DNA of 64,000 nucleotides from Anagrus nilaparvatae (Eukaryota > Arthropoda > Insecta > Hymenoptera > Mymaridae). A model generated the notes under the pieces. That model had not been told where the DNA came from. It did no database searches and saw only the letters and a program-made list of their open reading frames with translations. How positions within the stretch are numbered: the first letter of the stretch is position 1; every line of letters starts with the position of its first letter. Shown in pieces: positions 35,511-46,831 of the stretch. The stretch is taken from positions 3,040,501-3,104,500 of the forward strand of contig JAKSXM010000231.1 in assembly GCA_022575985.1 (NCBI GenBank). Reading direction: 5' to 3'. Position numbers and translations under genes: made by a program.

Positions 35511-38500
35511 ATGAGTGATGAAGAAATTGATGATTATGAAAAATTGTGCCAAAAAAACATCGAAGAAAGAAAAGCATTTGTAAGATTATTTAATTATCCT
35601 TAAATTAAAGAAAGATTGCTTTCATATAATGAATAACTTCTTTCTTATAGATGCAAACATTTTTTTCTGATATTAAAAAAAATACAGAGGAAATTCAGGA
35701 ATTAGAAAAAAAACGAGAAGAATTATCAGGCAATGCAAATTCAAAAAAGAGTAATAAAAGAAAAAATAATGCTGCTTACAAACCAACCTCTGGTGCACCA
35801 GAGGTAAAAAGAGTGTACCAAACAAGGAGTAAAACAATAAAAACAGATCCTACAGTAAAGCCTAAAGATTTAGAAGCTTCATCATCAGATGAAAGTGATG
35901 AAGAAGAGGAAACTCCAAAAAAAAATTATCCTAAGAAAACTTCAAATCCAAAAAATAATGCAATAAAGGGGGCATGTAGATCAATTAAGGATTGGATTTT
36001 AAATAACAAAAAAAAATTAAAAGGTCAGTTTATTAGTTTATTATTAAAATCCGAACGTTCGTAACCTATAGAACTTTTATGCTTATTTATTTTTAAGTTA
36101 TCAAAAAATACGTCCATGTCATCATTTTAATCCTTCAGCTTTGTTTTTGAAATATATTTATCTTGAAGCAAATTATATGGTTGAAAAGTATAATTTATTT
36201 TTTAAAAAAAGAAATTAATTTTTAGCACTTTATCTGGCTCGTATTATTTATTTAAATTTATTGTTGACATATGTATTTTCCTATGTTTCTCCTAGATGGC
36301 GTTGTTAATGTTTTTAGATTCAGCGCTTAAATTAAAAAAAAAATTCAATAATTTATTATATGTTCAACTAACATATTTTAATATTTTACTAGGTGTATGT
36401 TAAAAAAACTTAAGAGTTCTGCCTGGACGCCATTTTGTTTTTCAAATTTTTTATTTCTTTTTCGTTTTTTTATTAAATTAGAAATTTTTTTTGCATCTTA
36501 TCAGAGTTGTCCCGCATTCTTTATTCAATTTAGAAAAGTTTGGCATAAACACTTTTTTAATTTAATCAAAAATAAGGACATGATTTGGTGAGAAAAATTT
36601 ATTGTCGAAAAAAGTTTACTCAAAATTTTTCTCACCAAATCATGTCCTTATTTTTGATTAAATTAAAAAAGTGTTTATGCCAAATTTTTCTAAATTGAAT
36701 AAAGAATGCGGGACAACTCTGATAAGATGCAAACAAAATTTCTAATTTAATAAAAAAACGAAAAAGAAATAAAAAATTTGAAAAATAAAATGGCGTCTAG
36801 GCAGAACTCTTAATTTTTAATTTTAAAAATTATTATTGATCTTTATTGTCGCCTAATTTTTTGTTGGTGCGTAAAATAAAACTGGTTTGCGTAAATGCAG
36901 AATAAACGCATGGTATAATACATAAATGGTACGCAACAAACTTATAATATGCTATATATAATTTTTAATTTTTACAGTTTTTAGATTTTAAGTACATGTA
37001 GAAGTTATTCGCAAAAAACCGAAATAAGACCCAAAACCAAGATTATTCTCTGGATTATTCTAGTCCCTCGTCGACTCCCCCCCTCCATAGAAAATTCCTT
37101 TTAGAGCAAATGCATTTTTGAAAATTCACGCTGATCACCATATAAAATAAGCATCAAAAAACTGCACATTTTATTAACATACTTTTCAGAAATCGGCATT
37201 TTAAAATAGTATATTAAGACACATGTCGAGAAAAATAAAGAATGACATAAGTCGCATCTACTAATTTACCTTCCTTGGTTCCTTGCTAAATTACCTTCCA
37301 AGGCGAAGTCGAGTCGTATATTATTTTTCTCCGTCAGTTTCAAGAACGCTTTTGCCAGACGCGTAGCGATTCATATTTTGCACATTTATTAAACGAGAAA
37401 AATATTTTTCTCTTTTTCTCGTTTGAATGTTTTAGAAAAAAAATAAGAAATATTAGCTATCCTTTTAACATCCTTGGAACATGTTTATAGGGAAGGGGTA
37501 CCCTGGAAATCTGAAAATCAATGGGGGGGGGGGAGGTCTAATATGACCGATTTAAGGGGGGTCAAATGAGACTTTGAATAATTTCGATTTAGTGACTTAG
37601 AATAATGTGGGTTTAGAGACTTAGAATAATTTTGATTTAGGGACCTAGAATAATATGCGTTTAGGGAATCAGAATAGTTTGGGTTTAGAATATTAACATT
37701 CAGTAAAGGTGATAATTACAAATTATAAAATAGCAAATTGTATTGGTCTATGCTCAGCTGTAAGTAAACATGTTCCATGCATTTTGGTTGTATTTACACA
37801 AACCTGTTATAAGTTTTTAAAAATAGCCAAAACAGCGTTAAAAAATTGCAGAAAGAGGCTTAATTTTTAATATTACTTTCGGTAAAGAATACAGTATTTA
37901 TAACCGATTTGAAGACCAAAAAATCAGTTTGATGCTTATTTGATAAAAAATAAGAACGTTCTTTAATTAGTTTATTTATTTACATATTTTTTATTATCTA
38001 TAATTATTCAATATTTTCTTGATATTTTTGTATAGATGATTCTACTGTTAAGACAAAAAGGGGGGTTACTAATTTACTCAAAAAAATAGAAGATAAAAGA
38101 AAAAAGGTTGTATTAATTATATAAAGCTTTATTCATGTAATTTTAAAAAATAATTTATTTCTTTTCGGTTTCTACAGACTGCTGATTCAATTTTAAATTT
38201 TGATTTTAACGATAGTCGTTTTAGAGTTTTATCCAACGACGATAAAGTTGCTGATGGTAGCAAAGGAGTAGTTTATTGGATGTTCAGAGATGTCAGAGTT
38301 GAGGGTAAATAAAACAATTATTATAAATCTTTCAATATTGAATAAAAAATAAATTCACATTTTTTTACAGATAATTGGGCGTTGTTGTATGCTCAAAAAA
38401 TTGCTTTGTCTATGAAAATCCCATTGCATGTCTGTTTTTGTTTACCTCCCAACTATCAAAATGCTACTTTACGTCATTATGAATTTTTATTGGATGGATT

Positions 38501-39889
38501 AAAAGAAGTTGAAGAAGATTTACAAAATCTTGATATAAATTTTCATTTATTACTTGGGGAGCCAACTGATGTACTAGTGAATTTCATTGAAAAGCAAGAA
38601 ATTGGTGCATTGATATGTGATTTTCTTCCTCTGAGATTACATTCATCCTGGGTTGATGAAATAGGGGAAAAACTTCAAAAATCGTGCGCTTATTTTCAGG
38701 TAATATTATTTTTATTTTTATTTAGGTATTTTTTTATGAAATGTAAATAAAATAAGTGCTTTTTTAAGGTTGATGCTCATGGTGTTGTTCCTTTCTGGGA
38801 ATGTTCTAGTAAATTAGAATTAACAGCTGGAGGTATTCGGAAAATAATTCATCCTAATTTGGATGAATATTTAACCGAGTTTCCTCCAGTAATGAAACAT
38901 CCCTACAAAACTGATAAAGAATTTGAAAAAAACACTTGGAAAACTGCCTTAAATTTTATAAAAGTAGACAAAACGGTCAAGAAAGTAAAGTTAGTAGCTG
39001 GCTACAAAGCTGCTGTTAATGAACTTGAAAAGTTTATAAACAGCGATTTGGAAACGTATGTTGCTGAACGAAATAATTATGTAAATAATGAAATAGCTAA
39101 TTTTTTCCCGTATTATCACAATGGTATGATTTCTGTTCAAAGAGGTATTTTAGAATTAACAGAATTTGAACAGTTTTATTTAGAAGCTATTGAAGCTTAC
39201 GTAGAAGATGTTGTTATACACAAGGCTGCTGCTGATAATTTTTGTCATTTTAATCCAAATTATGATAATTTTAATGGAGCAAGAGAATGGGCACAAAAAT
39301 CACTAAATAAGCATCGGTAAAAATTTTATAATTTTAATAGATATTGTTATTTTAATATAATTGGTTTCTATTATAAAACAATGTTTTTATATTGTAGTCG
39401 AGATGAAAGAGAATATATTTATACAATGAAGGAATTTGAAAATGGTGAAACACACGATGATTTGTATAATGCAGCTCAAAATCGTTTGGTTAAAGAAGGT
39501 ATCATGCATAGATATTTAGGAATGTACTGGGCGAAAAAAATATTGGAGTGGTCGGAAAGTGCAAACCAGGCTATAAAATATGCTGTCTATTTTATGGAAA
39601 AGTACAGCATAAATGGCCGAGACCCCACTTTGTATCTTGGTTTGTATTTAAAGTTTAAAAAAAAAAATCATATATAAAAAAAATTAATTAAATTTAATTT
39701 TGATTATTAGCGTGCATGTGGTCTGTTTGCGGCGTTCACGATCGTGCTTTCACAGACAGGCCCGTATTTGGTTGGATTCGATACATGAGTAGGAATGGCT
39801 GCATGAAAAAATATGATTTGTTAGCTTTTGTTATTAGACATGCTGGCATTGAGTTACAAAAAGGAACTGGTAAAAGCATAAAAGCTTAA
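35511..39889 (+). CDS. phr: Class II CPD photolyase with N-terminal extension
   Basis: Eight exons join in frame to 645 residues: 35511-35579, 35651-36023, 38036-38106, 38178-38304, 38371-38699, 38769-39316, 39398-39639, 39711-39889. The enzyme uses light and bound FAD to split UV-induced cyclobutane pyrimidine dimers. Class II signatures include YWMFRDVRVEDNWALLYAQ (about 204-222), HVCFCLPP, the VDAHGVVPFW start of exon 6, ADNFCHFNPNYD, and the flavin/DNA-binding C-terminal part MHRYLGMYWAKKILEW with ACMWSVCGVHDR. The core matches the usual length of about 500. The first 148 residues are extra: YEKLCQKNIEERKAF, then Lys-rich and acidic runs (SSSDESDEEEE) that may act in nuclear entry. Exons 1-2 are separated from the core by a 2-kb intron holding a MITE, so they may instead be a different, truncated gene. 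A five-codon upstream frame lies at 35380. AATAAA follows at 39898. Confidence 0.92.
36414..36809. mobile_element. Palindromic MITE, TTAA target, in photolyase intron 2
   Basis: GAGTTCTGCCTGGACGCC and GGCGTCTAGGCAGAACTC are the ends, each flanked by TTAA (piggyBac-type duplication). The 396-bp element is palindromic almost to its centre, with very few mismatches. The ORF 36397-36591 is one arm of it. Confidence 0.75.
37560..37690. repeat. Short tandem units shared with two other sites
   Basis: Four or five diverged units of about 31 bases built on GATTTAGGGACTTAGAATAAT. Related arrays lie at 28060-28165 and, reversed, at 30170-30285. All are non-coding; this one is in photolyase intron 2. 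Confidence 0.5.
37745..37820. repeat. Dispersed repeat fragment
   Basis: About 70 bases around GTAAACATGTTCCATGCATT and ACCTGTTATAAGTTTT recur with mismatches at about 54370-54440 (GTAAACATGTTCTATGCATT). The two are unrelated in context, one in the photolyase intron and one between genes, so this is probably an old repeat fragment. Confidence 0.45.
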
Positions 39890-40265
39890 AATCAAAAAAT
39901 AAAATTACTCAAGTTGTATTTTTTTAATTTCCTGAAATTTTTAAATTAATTGTACATTAATAAATAAATTTTATTTTTATAATTTGTGATATTTTAATTT
40001 AAAAAAATACGCTGCCCGATTTTTGGTACTACGGTTTCTTAAGCAATAAAAAAATATTCTCAATAGTCTATTTCATCTAACAAAGTAGGTATAGTAGTTT
40101 ACAAAAAGCTAACAATAATCTTTTCCTTGATATCGTCATTTTAGACTCCCATGAAAAATATTAGGTATTATATCCAAGAAAAAAAAGAAATTACTGTAAT
40201 AAAAAATAGTGTTATTTTATTAAAAGTGCGCAAAAGTTTTGGTACTGGCGAAGCCGGGCACGAGT

Positions 40266-40440
40266 ACACGCATAGAAGCCGAACGGGTATAATAGAGGAT
40301 GAGTTTTGTCGATCCTATATTCTAGAGTCTCTACCTATAATTCGCAGTGTCGGAATTTCTCATCCGGCATTTTACGGGATGAACTTTCTCCCATCCTTCG
40401 TTTTACAAGATCAGCTGCGCGCGTTGATTTTCGTATATAT
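40266..40440. repeat. Inverted partner of 48564-48738
   Basis: About 175 bases, G/C-richer than the surroundings, containing GAAGCCGAACGGGTATAATA, TCTCATCCGGCATTTTACGG and CAGCTGCGCGCG. They recur in reverse orientation at 48564-48738 with about 95 percent identity by eye. The ORF covering it (40151-40465) is a by-product. The flank has the hairpin CCGAGCTCTGCTCGG at about 40483. Confidence 0.7.
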
Positions 40441-40533
40441 AAATAAAATTTTTTTTACTTATTAATATAGTACCAGGAAGGACCGAGCTCTGCTCGGGTT
40501 ATATCTACGTTTGGATTAAGTCACATTTATTTG

Positions 40534-40631
40534 TGTAATGTCCGAACGTCCATAAAATAATTTTTATAATATTTTTTTTTTAAACTCAATGATATTTTTT
40601 TTCGATGCTTAAAACTCGACGCGAAACTTTT
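40534..40631. repeat. LTR-like direct repeat, left copy
   Basis: About 98 bases starting TGTAATGTCCGAACGTCC are repeated almost exactly at 46735-46831. Identity stops at GACGCGAAACTTT, after which this copy runs into the 130-bp satellite block. It may be the 5' part of an LTR whose remainder was replaced. Confidence 0.6.
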
Positions 40632-40639
40632 ATTTTTGG

Positions 40640-41990
40640 CCCAAAATTGCCCTAAAATAGATAGTGCCCATAAAAAGCACTCTCTTTAGCCAATTCTTGC
40701 CAAAAATTATTTAAAATATAGCGCCGAAGACGCTATACAACTTAAAATTTTTAAAATTCAATTTTTGGCCTAAAATTGCCTAAGATTAGATAGTGCCCAC
40801 ATAAAGCACCCTTTTTTAGTCATTTTTGCCAAAAATTACTCAAAATAATAGCGCCGAAGACGCTATACAACTAAAATTTTATAAAATTAAATTTTTGGCC
40901 CAAAATTGCCCTAAATTAGATAGTGCCCATAAAAAGCACCCTCTTTAGCCAATTTTTGCCAAAAATTACTTAAAACTATAGCGCCGAAGACGCTATACAA
41001 CTTAAAATTTTTTAAATTTCAATTTTTGGCCCAAAATTGCCTAAAATTAGATAGTGCCCACATAAAGCACCCTTTTTTTAGTCATTTTTGCCAAAAATTA
41101 CTCAAAATAATAGCGCCGAAGTCGCTATACAACTTAAATTGTTTTTAATTAAATTTTTGGCCCAAAATTGCCGTAAATTAGCCGGTGTCCATAAAAAACA
41201 CCCATTTTAGCCAATTTTTGCCAAAAATTATTCAAAACTATAGCGCCGAAGTCGCTATACAACTTAAAATTTATAAAATTAAATTTTTGGCCCAAAATTG
41301 CCGTAAATTAGCCGGTGTCCATAAAAAACACCCATTTTAGCCAATTTTTGCCAAAAATTATTCAAAACTATAGCGCCGAAGTCGCTATACAATTTAAAAT
41401 TTATAAACCAAATTTTTGGCCCAAAATTGCCCTAAATTAGCTAGTGCTCATACAAAGCACCCTCTTTAGCCAATTTTTGCCAAAAATTACTTAAAACTAT
41501 AGCGCCGAAGACGCTATACAACTTAAAATTTTGTCAAAAATTACTAGATATTATAGCGCTGAAAACGCTATATAACTTAAAATTTTTTAAAATCGAATTT
41601 TTGGCCTGAAATTGCCCTGAATTATATAGTGCTCATACAAAGCACCCTTTTTAGTCAATTTTTGCCAAAAATTACTAAATATTATAGCGCCGAAGACGCT
41701 ATACAACCTAAATTTTTCAAAAGTAAAATTTTGGATCAAAATTGCCCTAAATTAGATTGTGCCCATACAAAGCAACCTTTTTAGTCAACTTTTGCCAAAA
41801 ATTACTTAATATTATAGCGCCAAAGACGCTACACAACTAAAATTTATTAAACCAAATTTTTGCCCTAAAATTGCCCTAAATTAACTAGTGCCCATAAAAA
41901 GCACACTTTTTAGCCAGTTTTTGCCAAAAATTATTTAAAAACTATAGCGCCAAAGACACTAGACATAAAATCTTTAAATCTAAATTTTTG
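40640..41990. repeat. 130-bp tandem repeat with hairpins
   Basis: Eleven copies of the core TAGCGCCGAAGACGCTATAC (starting near 40721, 40851, 40981, 41112, 41242, 41372, 41502, 41555, 41687, 41817, 41947) give a period of 130-132 bp, apart from one 53-bp step. Each unit has two small stems: TATAGCG/CGCTATA and GTGC...GCAC around CCCATAAAAA. It also has TTTTGGCCCAAAATTGCC. Copies 4-6 share AAGTCGC instead of AAGACGC, which suggests local amplification. Non-coding. Confidence 0.85.
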
Positions 41991-43790
41991 GCACAGAATA
42001 GTTTTTAATTAACTGATACCCATCATATAATACGACTTCCTCTAACATTTACAAAATACTTTTTCTCTTTCTTGCTTTTTATAAAATTATTTGCTTAGAA
42101 AAATTTTAACAAAAAAGCAGGGGGGAGTGGATACGAACGCAAACGTTCCGTAATATACCAAGTTGGCAGGATAGAATTAAAATAAAGTGGAACAAAACAT
42201 TGGAACCCCTTAAATCAAAAAAAGGTCAGAACTTTATACGATAATATTCCCTGTAAAAAATTTAACAGTAAAACCCATAGATTACCATTTTAAAATATTA
42301 AAAATCTCCATGTGCTTGTTATCAAATCTATAAAAAAAAAAATTTCCTTTCCTCTTATTCAAAAAAAAAAAAAAAAATAAATAAATTTTGAACTAAGTCA
42401 ATAAAAAAAAAAATGTGTAATAAAAAAAAAAAAAAAAAAAAAAAAAGTTTTTAAACTTTACATTTTTATTTTACATCGTGTTAAATCTATTATAAGAGCT
42501 AATAGCTTTATAAATCGCTTAGTTTACTAGAATCTCTAAATGATTTTTATTGTAACTAATAAACTTGTCCAAGAAAATAGTTTAAAAAAAAAAATTTTTT
42601 TTGTACATTTTTTTACACTTTGCTTTATTAAAGATCTTGCTTTTTGTCAAACTTCCTTACTGTAAAAAATTTTTAACTAAAAAGCGGGGGGGGGGGGGAG
42701 TGAGTATACTTTTTACGTCTTGATAAAAATTCTTTTTATATAATTTTTAATAACATGTCAAAAACTTCAAAGCTTATAAAAGTAAATTTATTGACATAAG
42801 AAAAAATCAAAGATCAATAGCCTAATTGTGATCAAATATGGTATTCTAAAGAATACAAATTCTTAATTACAAATTACAAATTATATAATTAAAAATCTTA
42901 TGATATTGAATATTATGTGAAATTGGACTTGGAATTTAAATTAAAATTTTTATACTTAAGAAAGAAATTTTTTTTTTAAATAAATAATAAAATATTAAAA
43001 TATTTTGAAAATTGCGAAATCAGTCAAATCCAATAAATTATTTTTTTTCAATTCACAAAATATCTCAAACATAAATGATCTTATCTAATAAATACTGATC
43101 ATGTTAATTATCATTCTTTATATTTGCTGCTACATTCTTGAATAAAAATAAATTGGTTTTTGCTTTCAAACTTGCTATAATTCCAATTCTATTAACCTAA
43201 TTTTTTTTACAGTAAACTATTAATGAATGATATTTTAAAATACTTAATTTCAATATATTAATGCTATTTTAATTTTCAGGTATTCAGTAATAATTTTTGG
43301 ATTATAATCGTTTTTAAAACTATTTTTATTATTTTTCATTTTAATAATGAATAATTTTATAGTGTTTGACAATATGGATGTCAACATAAGAAATAAAATT
43401 TATTATTTCAAACATAAACTTATGCTTTTAATTTATAACAAGTAAAATGTGTAAATTTGATATAATTTAAAAACATAAGCTTCAACTGTATAAGTTGCCA
43501 TTATTCTATACTGCATAAGTTGTTATTTTGAAATGCAAACTTTAATTTAACAGTAATAAATATTGAATTCGAAGTAATACTTAAATTATTAATAAATTAA
43601 GTTACTAACAATTTATTTTAATCAAAGTATAATAATAATAATTTTAAGTTAAAAATCAAAGAAGAAAAACAAAATTGTCGTTTATTATTTTCTAATTAAG
43701 ATTCTAGAAATACGAAATTTAAGAAAGAGCTGCTATATCTATAAAATTAAATCTGTATAAAATATAAAACTTATGAGGCTTACAGTTAGT

Positions 43791-43837
<47 letters not shown>

Positions 43838-45248
43838 ATATATTATAATATAGAAAAAAATCATTTATACTCGTAAAATTTGAATAGTATGTCCAAACTG
43901 GATTTTGATTTTTTCTTCCGTAATGAAGAGTTTTAATAATTATAATTAATTGTAATCTAACAAAAATCTTATTCTCTGTAGCCGTGAGAAACTTTCTACG
44001 GAAACTAATTAAAATTATTAGATTACCATTTATATAAAAAAAAAAAAAATATATATGTCCTGTGATTATGAAGGATTTTATTGAAACTTACATGAAGATC
44101 ATAGAATACTAAACTGATATATTCAAGAAACTACTTTCAGACAAAATCGTAGCTGAGGAAAAATTCAAATCATTGTCTTGATTTGAACTTGTAAAAAGAA
44201 AAAAAAAATATATATATATATATATTTTAAGCATCTATGAAGTTTGAAAGAATGAAAATTCATCAATAAAAATAAAAATTTTCAACTATAAAATAGTCAA
44301 AATGATTGGAAATGGGCCCTTCCTATCACAAATTGACAATTTAAAGTGAAATTTAAAAAATTAGATGTTGTAAATTAAAATATTTATATAAAAAAAGAAT
44401 TATTATTTATTTCAAAGACTTAATTTAATTCAAAGTAATGTGAATTATGATTAATACAATTAAGAAAATTTAATATGTATATAACTAAGAAAAATTAACT
44501 CATACTAAATTAAAACGCAAACAATTCTCCAGCAGAAATTTCAGATTAGTTAATAAACCAACTAGTAGATATTCAAGAAGTATATGATAAAAATCTAAAA
44601 AAAAAAAAAATTTTAATAATACACTATTTGATTCAAATATTTCGATAAACGACCTACAAATTTATGCAAATGGTTGCTATAAATCAAATAACTTTTAAGA
44701 TAAAACTAATAAGGATTTTATGTATTTTTTTTTTTGTAATAAAAAAAAAATATTAACTTAAATTAGATTTTGAAATAACTCAATAAAGTGATCTAATGAT
44801 AAACATTACTATATCGAATCAATAAGAACTACTGATAAGTTTACTCGTATTTATGTAAACTGAGTAAAAAAAAAAAAAAAAAAAAAATTGTATTTGAGAT
44901 ATAAAAATGGTTATTAAGACCTTTAATTGAATCGTTATAGTATATCTATATATCCCTTCTTTAGGTCAAGAAACTTATATTATACAAAATACAGCAAGTA
45001 TTTCAAGATTTATGTTCAATAATCTAAAACAAGCTACTCGCATATCTTTTTAAGAATAATAACTTATGTTTAGCTGATTGTTTAGACTCTAATAAGTATT
45101 TAATATGTCCATCTTTTAAGAAATTCTTTTTAAAAGGCTCACATTCACTAAAGTTTTGTAATTACGAAATATCCAATTTCAGTGAACTGCTAGTCATTAT
45201 CATCCAACGATGGATAGTTATTTTCCCGTAAAGAAGAGTTAAAAATGA
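41991..45248. other. A+T-rich stretch, no gene seen
   Basis: Low-complexity A+T-rich DNA with long A runs (42361-42376, 42423-42445, 43796-43828, 44869-44887), a G11 tract at 42687 and a TA run near 44207. No protein-like frame. It may be the interior of the LTR-flanked element. Confidence 0.5.
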
Positions 45249-45731
45249 AACTCAAATGTGAAAATAAAAACAATACTTTTTATTTGTCAGTGGAAAATTA
45301 ACACCAATATTCCTGTATGCCAGTTGTGTGCCACAGAAGGAGGCTATTAGAAATCTCTTTTTTCAAAATTCAACTTTGGTATACCATACCATTTAACGAA
45401 TTTTGGGTTGAGATGTTACAAATCTTTATTATGGCGATTATCCTATTATGATTGGGTACATGACGCCGTTTGGTGTTTCCACTGCATAAACGACGAACAA
45501 AACGTTAGAAATCTTCTCGAAGCTGAACTTATAACTCCCGGTAACAATTTTAATATTGTGTCGCGAGTTCAAATCAAGGTTAATTGTGTTTCGTGTGATA
45601 AGTGCCTATTAGTGGAATGTAATATGAACATGTGCCAATGTTGCCAAATATATTCCAGAAAAGAAATTGAAACAATATCTTTAAATAAAGTGTATATGAT
45701 TAACATAATGCAAAATGAATACTACTTATAA
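45249..45731 (+). pseudogene. Cys-rich reading frame with one in-frame stop
   Basis: One plus-strand frame of about 160 codons is interrupted only by a TAG at 45348 and lacks an ATG. It has paired cysteines typical of zinc knuckles or ribbons: VCQLC before the stop, then WCFHC, CVSCDKC and MCQCC after it. Between them lies an aromatic stretch, CYKSLLWRLSYYDWVHD. The composition is clearly protein-like in otherwise non-coding A+T-rich DNA. It sits about 1 kb before the right LTR-like repeat, so it may be a decayed ORF of that element, or a captured gene piece. I do not recognise the family. Confidence 0.45.
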
Positions 45732-46734
45732 AACATTTTTTTTTACACATAGAAAAAATTTTTGTGTTTAAAATTTTTGTTTGTTTGTGAAAATATACCA
45801 GGATGTTAAGACTATACATAAAGAATAACCTTTATTTTTGTGTGAGTTAAAATTAAGGAAACTAATTATAATAAAATTTCAATTTGATATATTTGTGTGA
45901 GTTAAATTTAAGAAACTTTGTGTTATGATCTTTAAGAACATACTTTTCTCTTGTGTGTATGAATTAAAATTTATTAACTCTTATAAAAATTTAAGATACT
46001 AATTTTTGTGTGATTACAATAATTCTATTAGAATAATGTGTTTATAAAAAAAAAAAAAAATATAAAAAAAAAAAAAAAAAAAATAATAATAATAATAATA
46101 ATAATCTCTAAAAATAATCTTTATGTTTTTGTGCGAGTAAAATAATTTTCGTGTGTGATTAGAATAAGTTAATTAAAATTTAGATTTAGTAATAATTTTT
46201 TAATGTTTTTCAGTGATTGAAATAAATTTACAAAAATCTAGAATTGTAATTTAGAAAATAAGAAAATAATTTTCTTGTGTGACTAGAATAAGTCAATTAA
46301 AATTTAAATTTAGTAATAATTTTTCATATTTTTGTGTGACTAGACTAAGTTTATTAAAATTTATAAATGAAATATTAGAAAATAAGTTTATAAAAAAATT
46401 GTAATTTTTGTGTGATTAGACTAAGACTAAAATAAGAAAATAATTATTGCGTGACTAGACTAAGTTTATTAAAATTTAAAATTTAATTAAGAAAATAATT
46501 TTGTGTGACTAAGTTTATTAAAATTTAAAATTAAATTAAGAAGATAATTTTGTGTGATTAAAATAAGTTTATTAAATCTAAAATTAATGTGCGATTAGAC
46601 TAAGTTTATATTAGAAATTAAGAAAATGATTTTTATGTAATTTAAAAACTAATTTTTGTACAGATTAAGACTGAACTATTTAAATTGCACAAGCTTAATT
46701 TTTCTAAGCTTATGCAATATTTTAAGTGCGGGGA
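45732..46734. repeat. Degenerate TTTTGTGTGATTAGA repeats
   Basis: Many diverged copies of TTTTGTGTGACTAGACTAAG followed by TTTATTAAAATTTA, spaced 40-80 bases apart. A-run and AAT microsatellites lie at 46047-46105. The stretch ends in AAGTGCGGGGA, which looks like a polypurine tract, directly before the right LTR-like repeat. Confidence 0.55.
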
Positions 46735-46831
46735 TGTAATGTCCGAACGTCCATAAAATAATTTTTATAATATTTTTTTTTAAACTCAATGATATTTTTT
46801 TTCGATGCTTAAAACTCGACGCGAAACTTTT
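46735..46831. repeat. LTR-like direct repeat, right copy
   Basis: Repeats the 40534-40631 sequence and follows the purine-rich AAGTGCGGGGA, as a 3' LTR follows its polypurine tract. Sequence continues beyond the shared part with a TATA-like GATATAAAAAAGC near 46890 and could be the rest of the LTR. Its right end cannot be fixed because the left copy diverges. Confidence 0.6.

Noticed and set aside
40151..40465. 104-residue ORF after the photolyase gene
   Set aside because: Covers the dispersed 175-bp repeat also found inverted at 48564, where the same strand gives no comparable protein.
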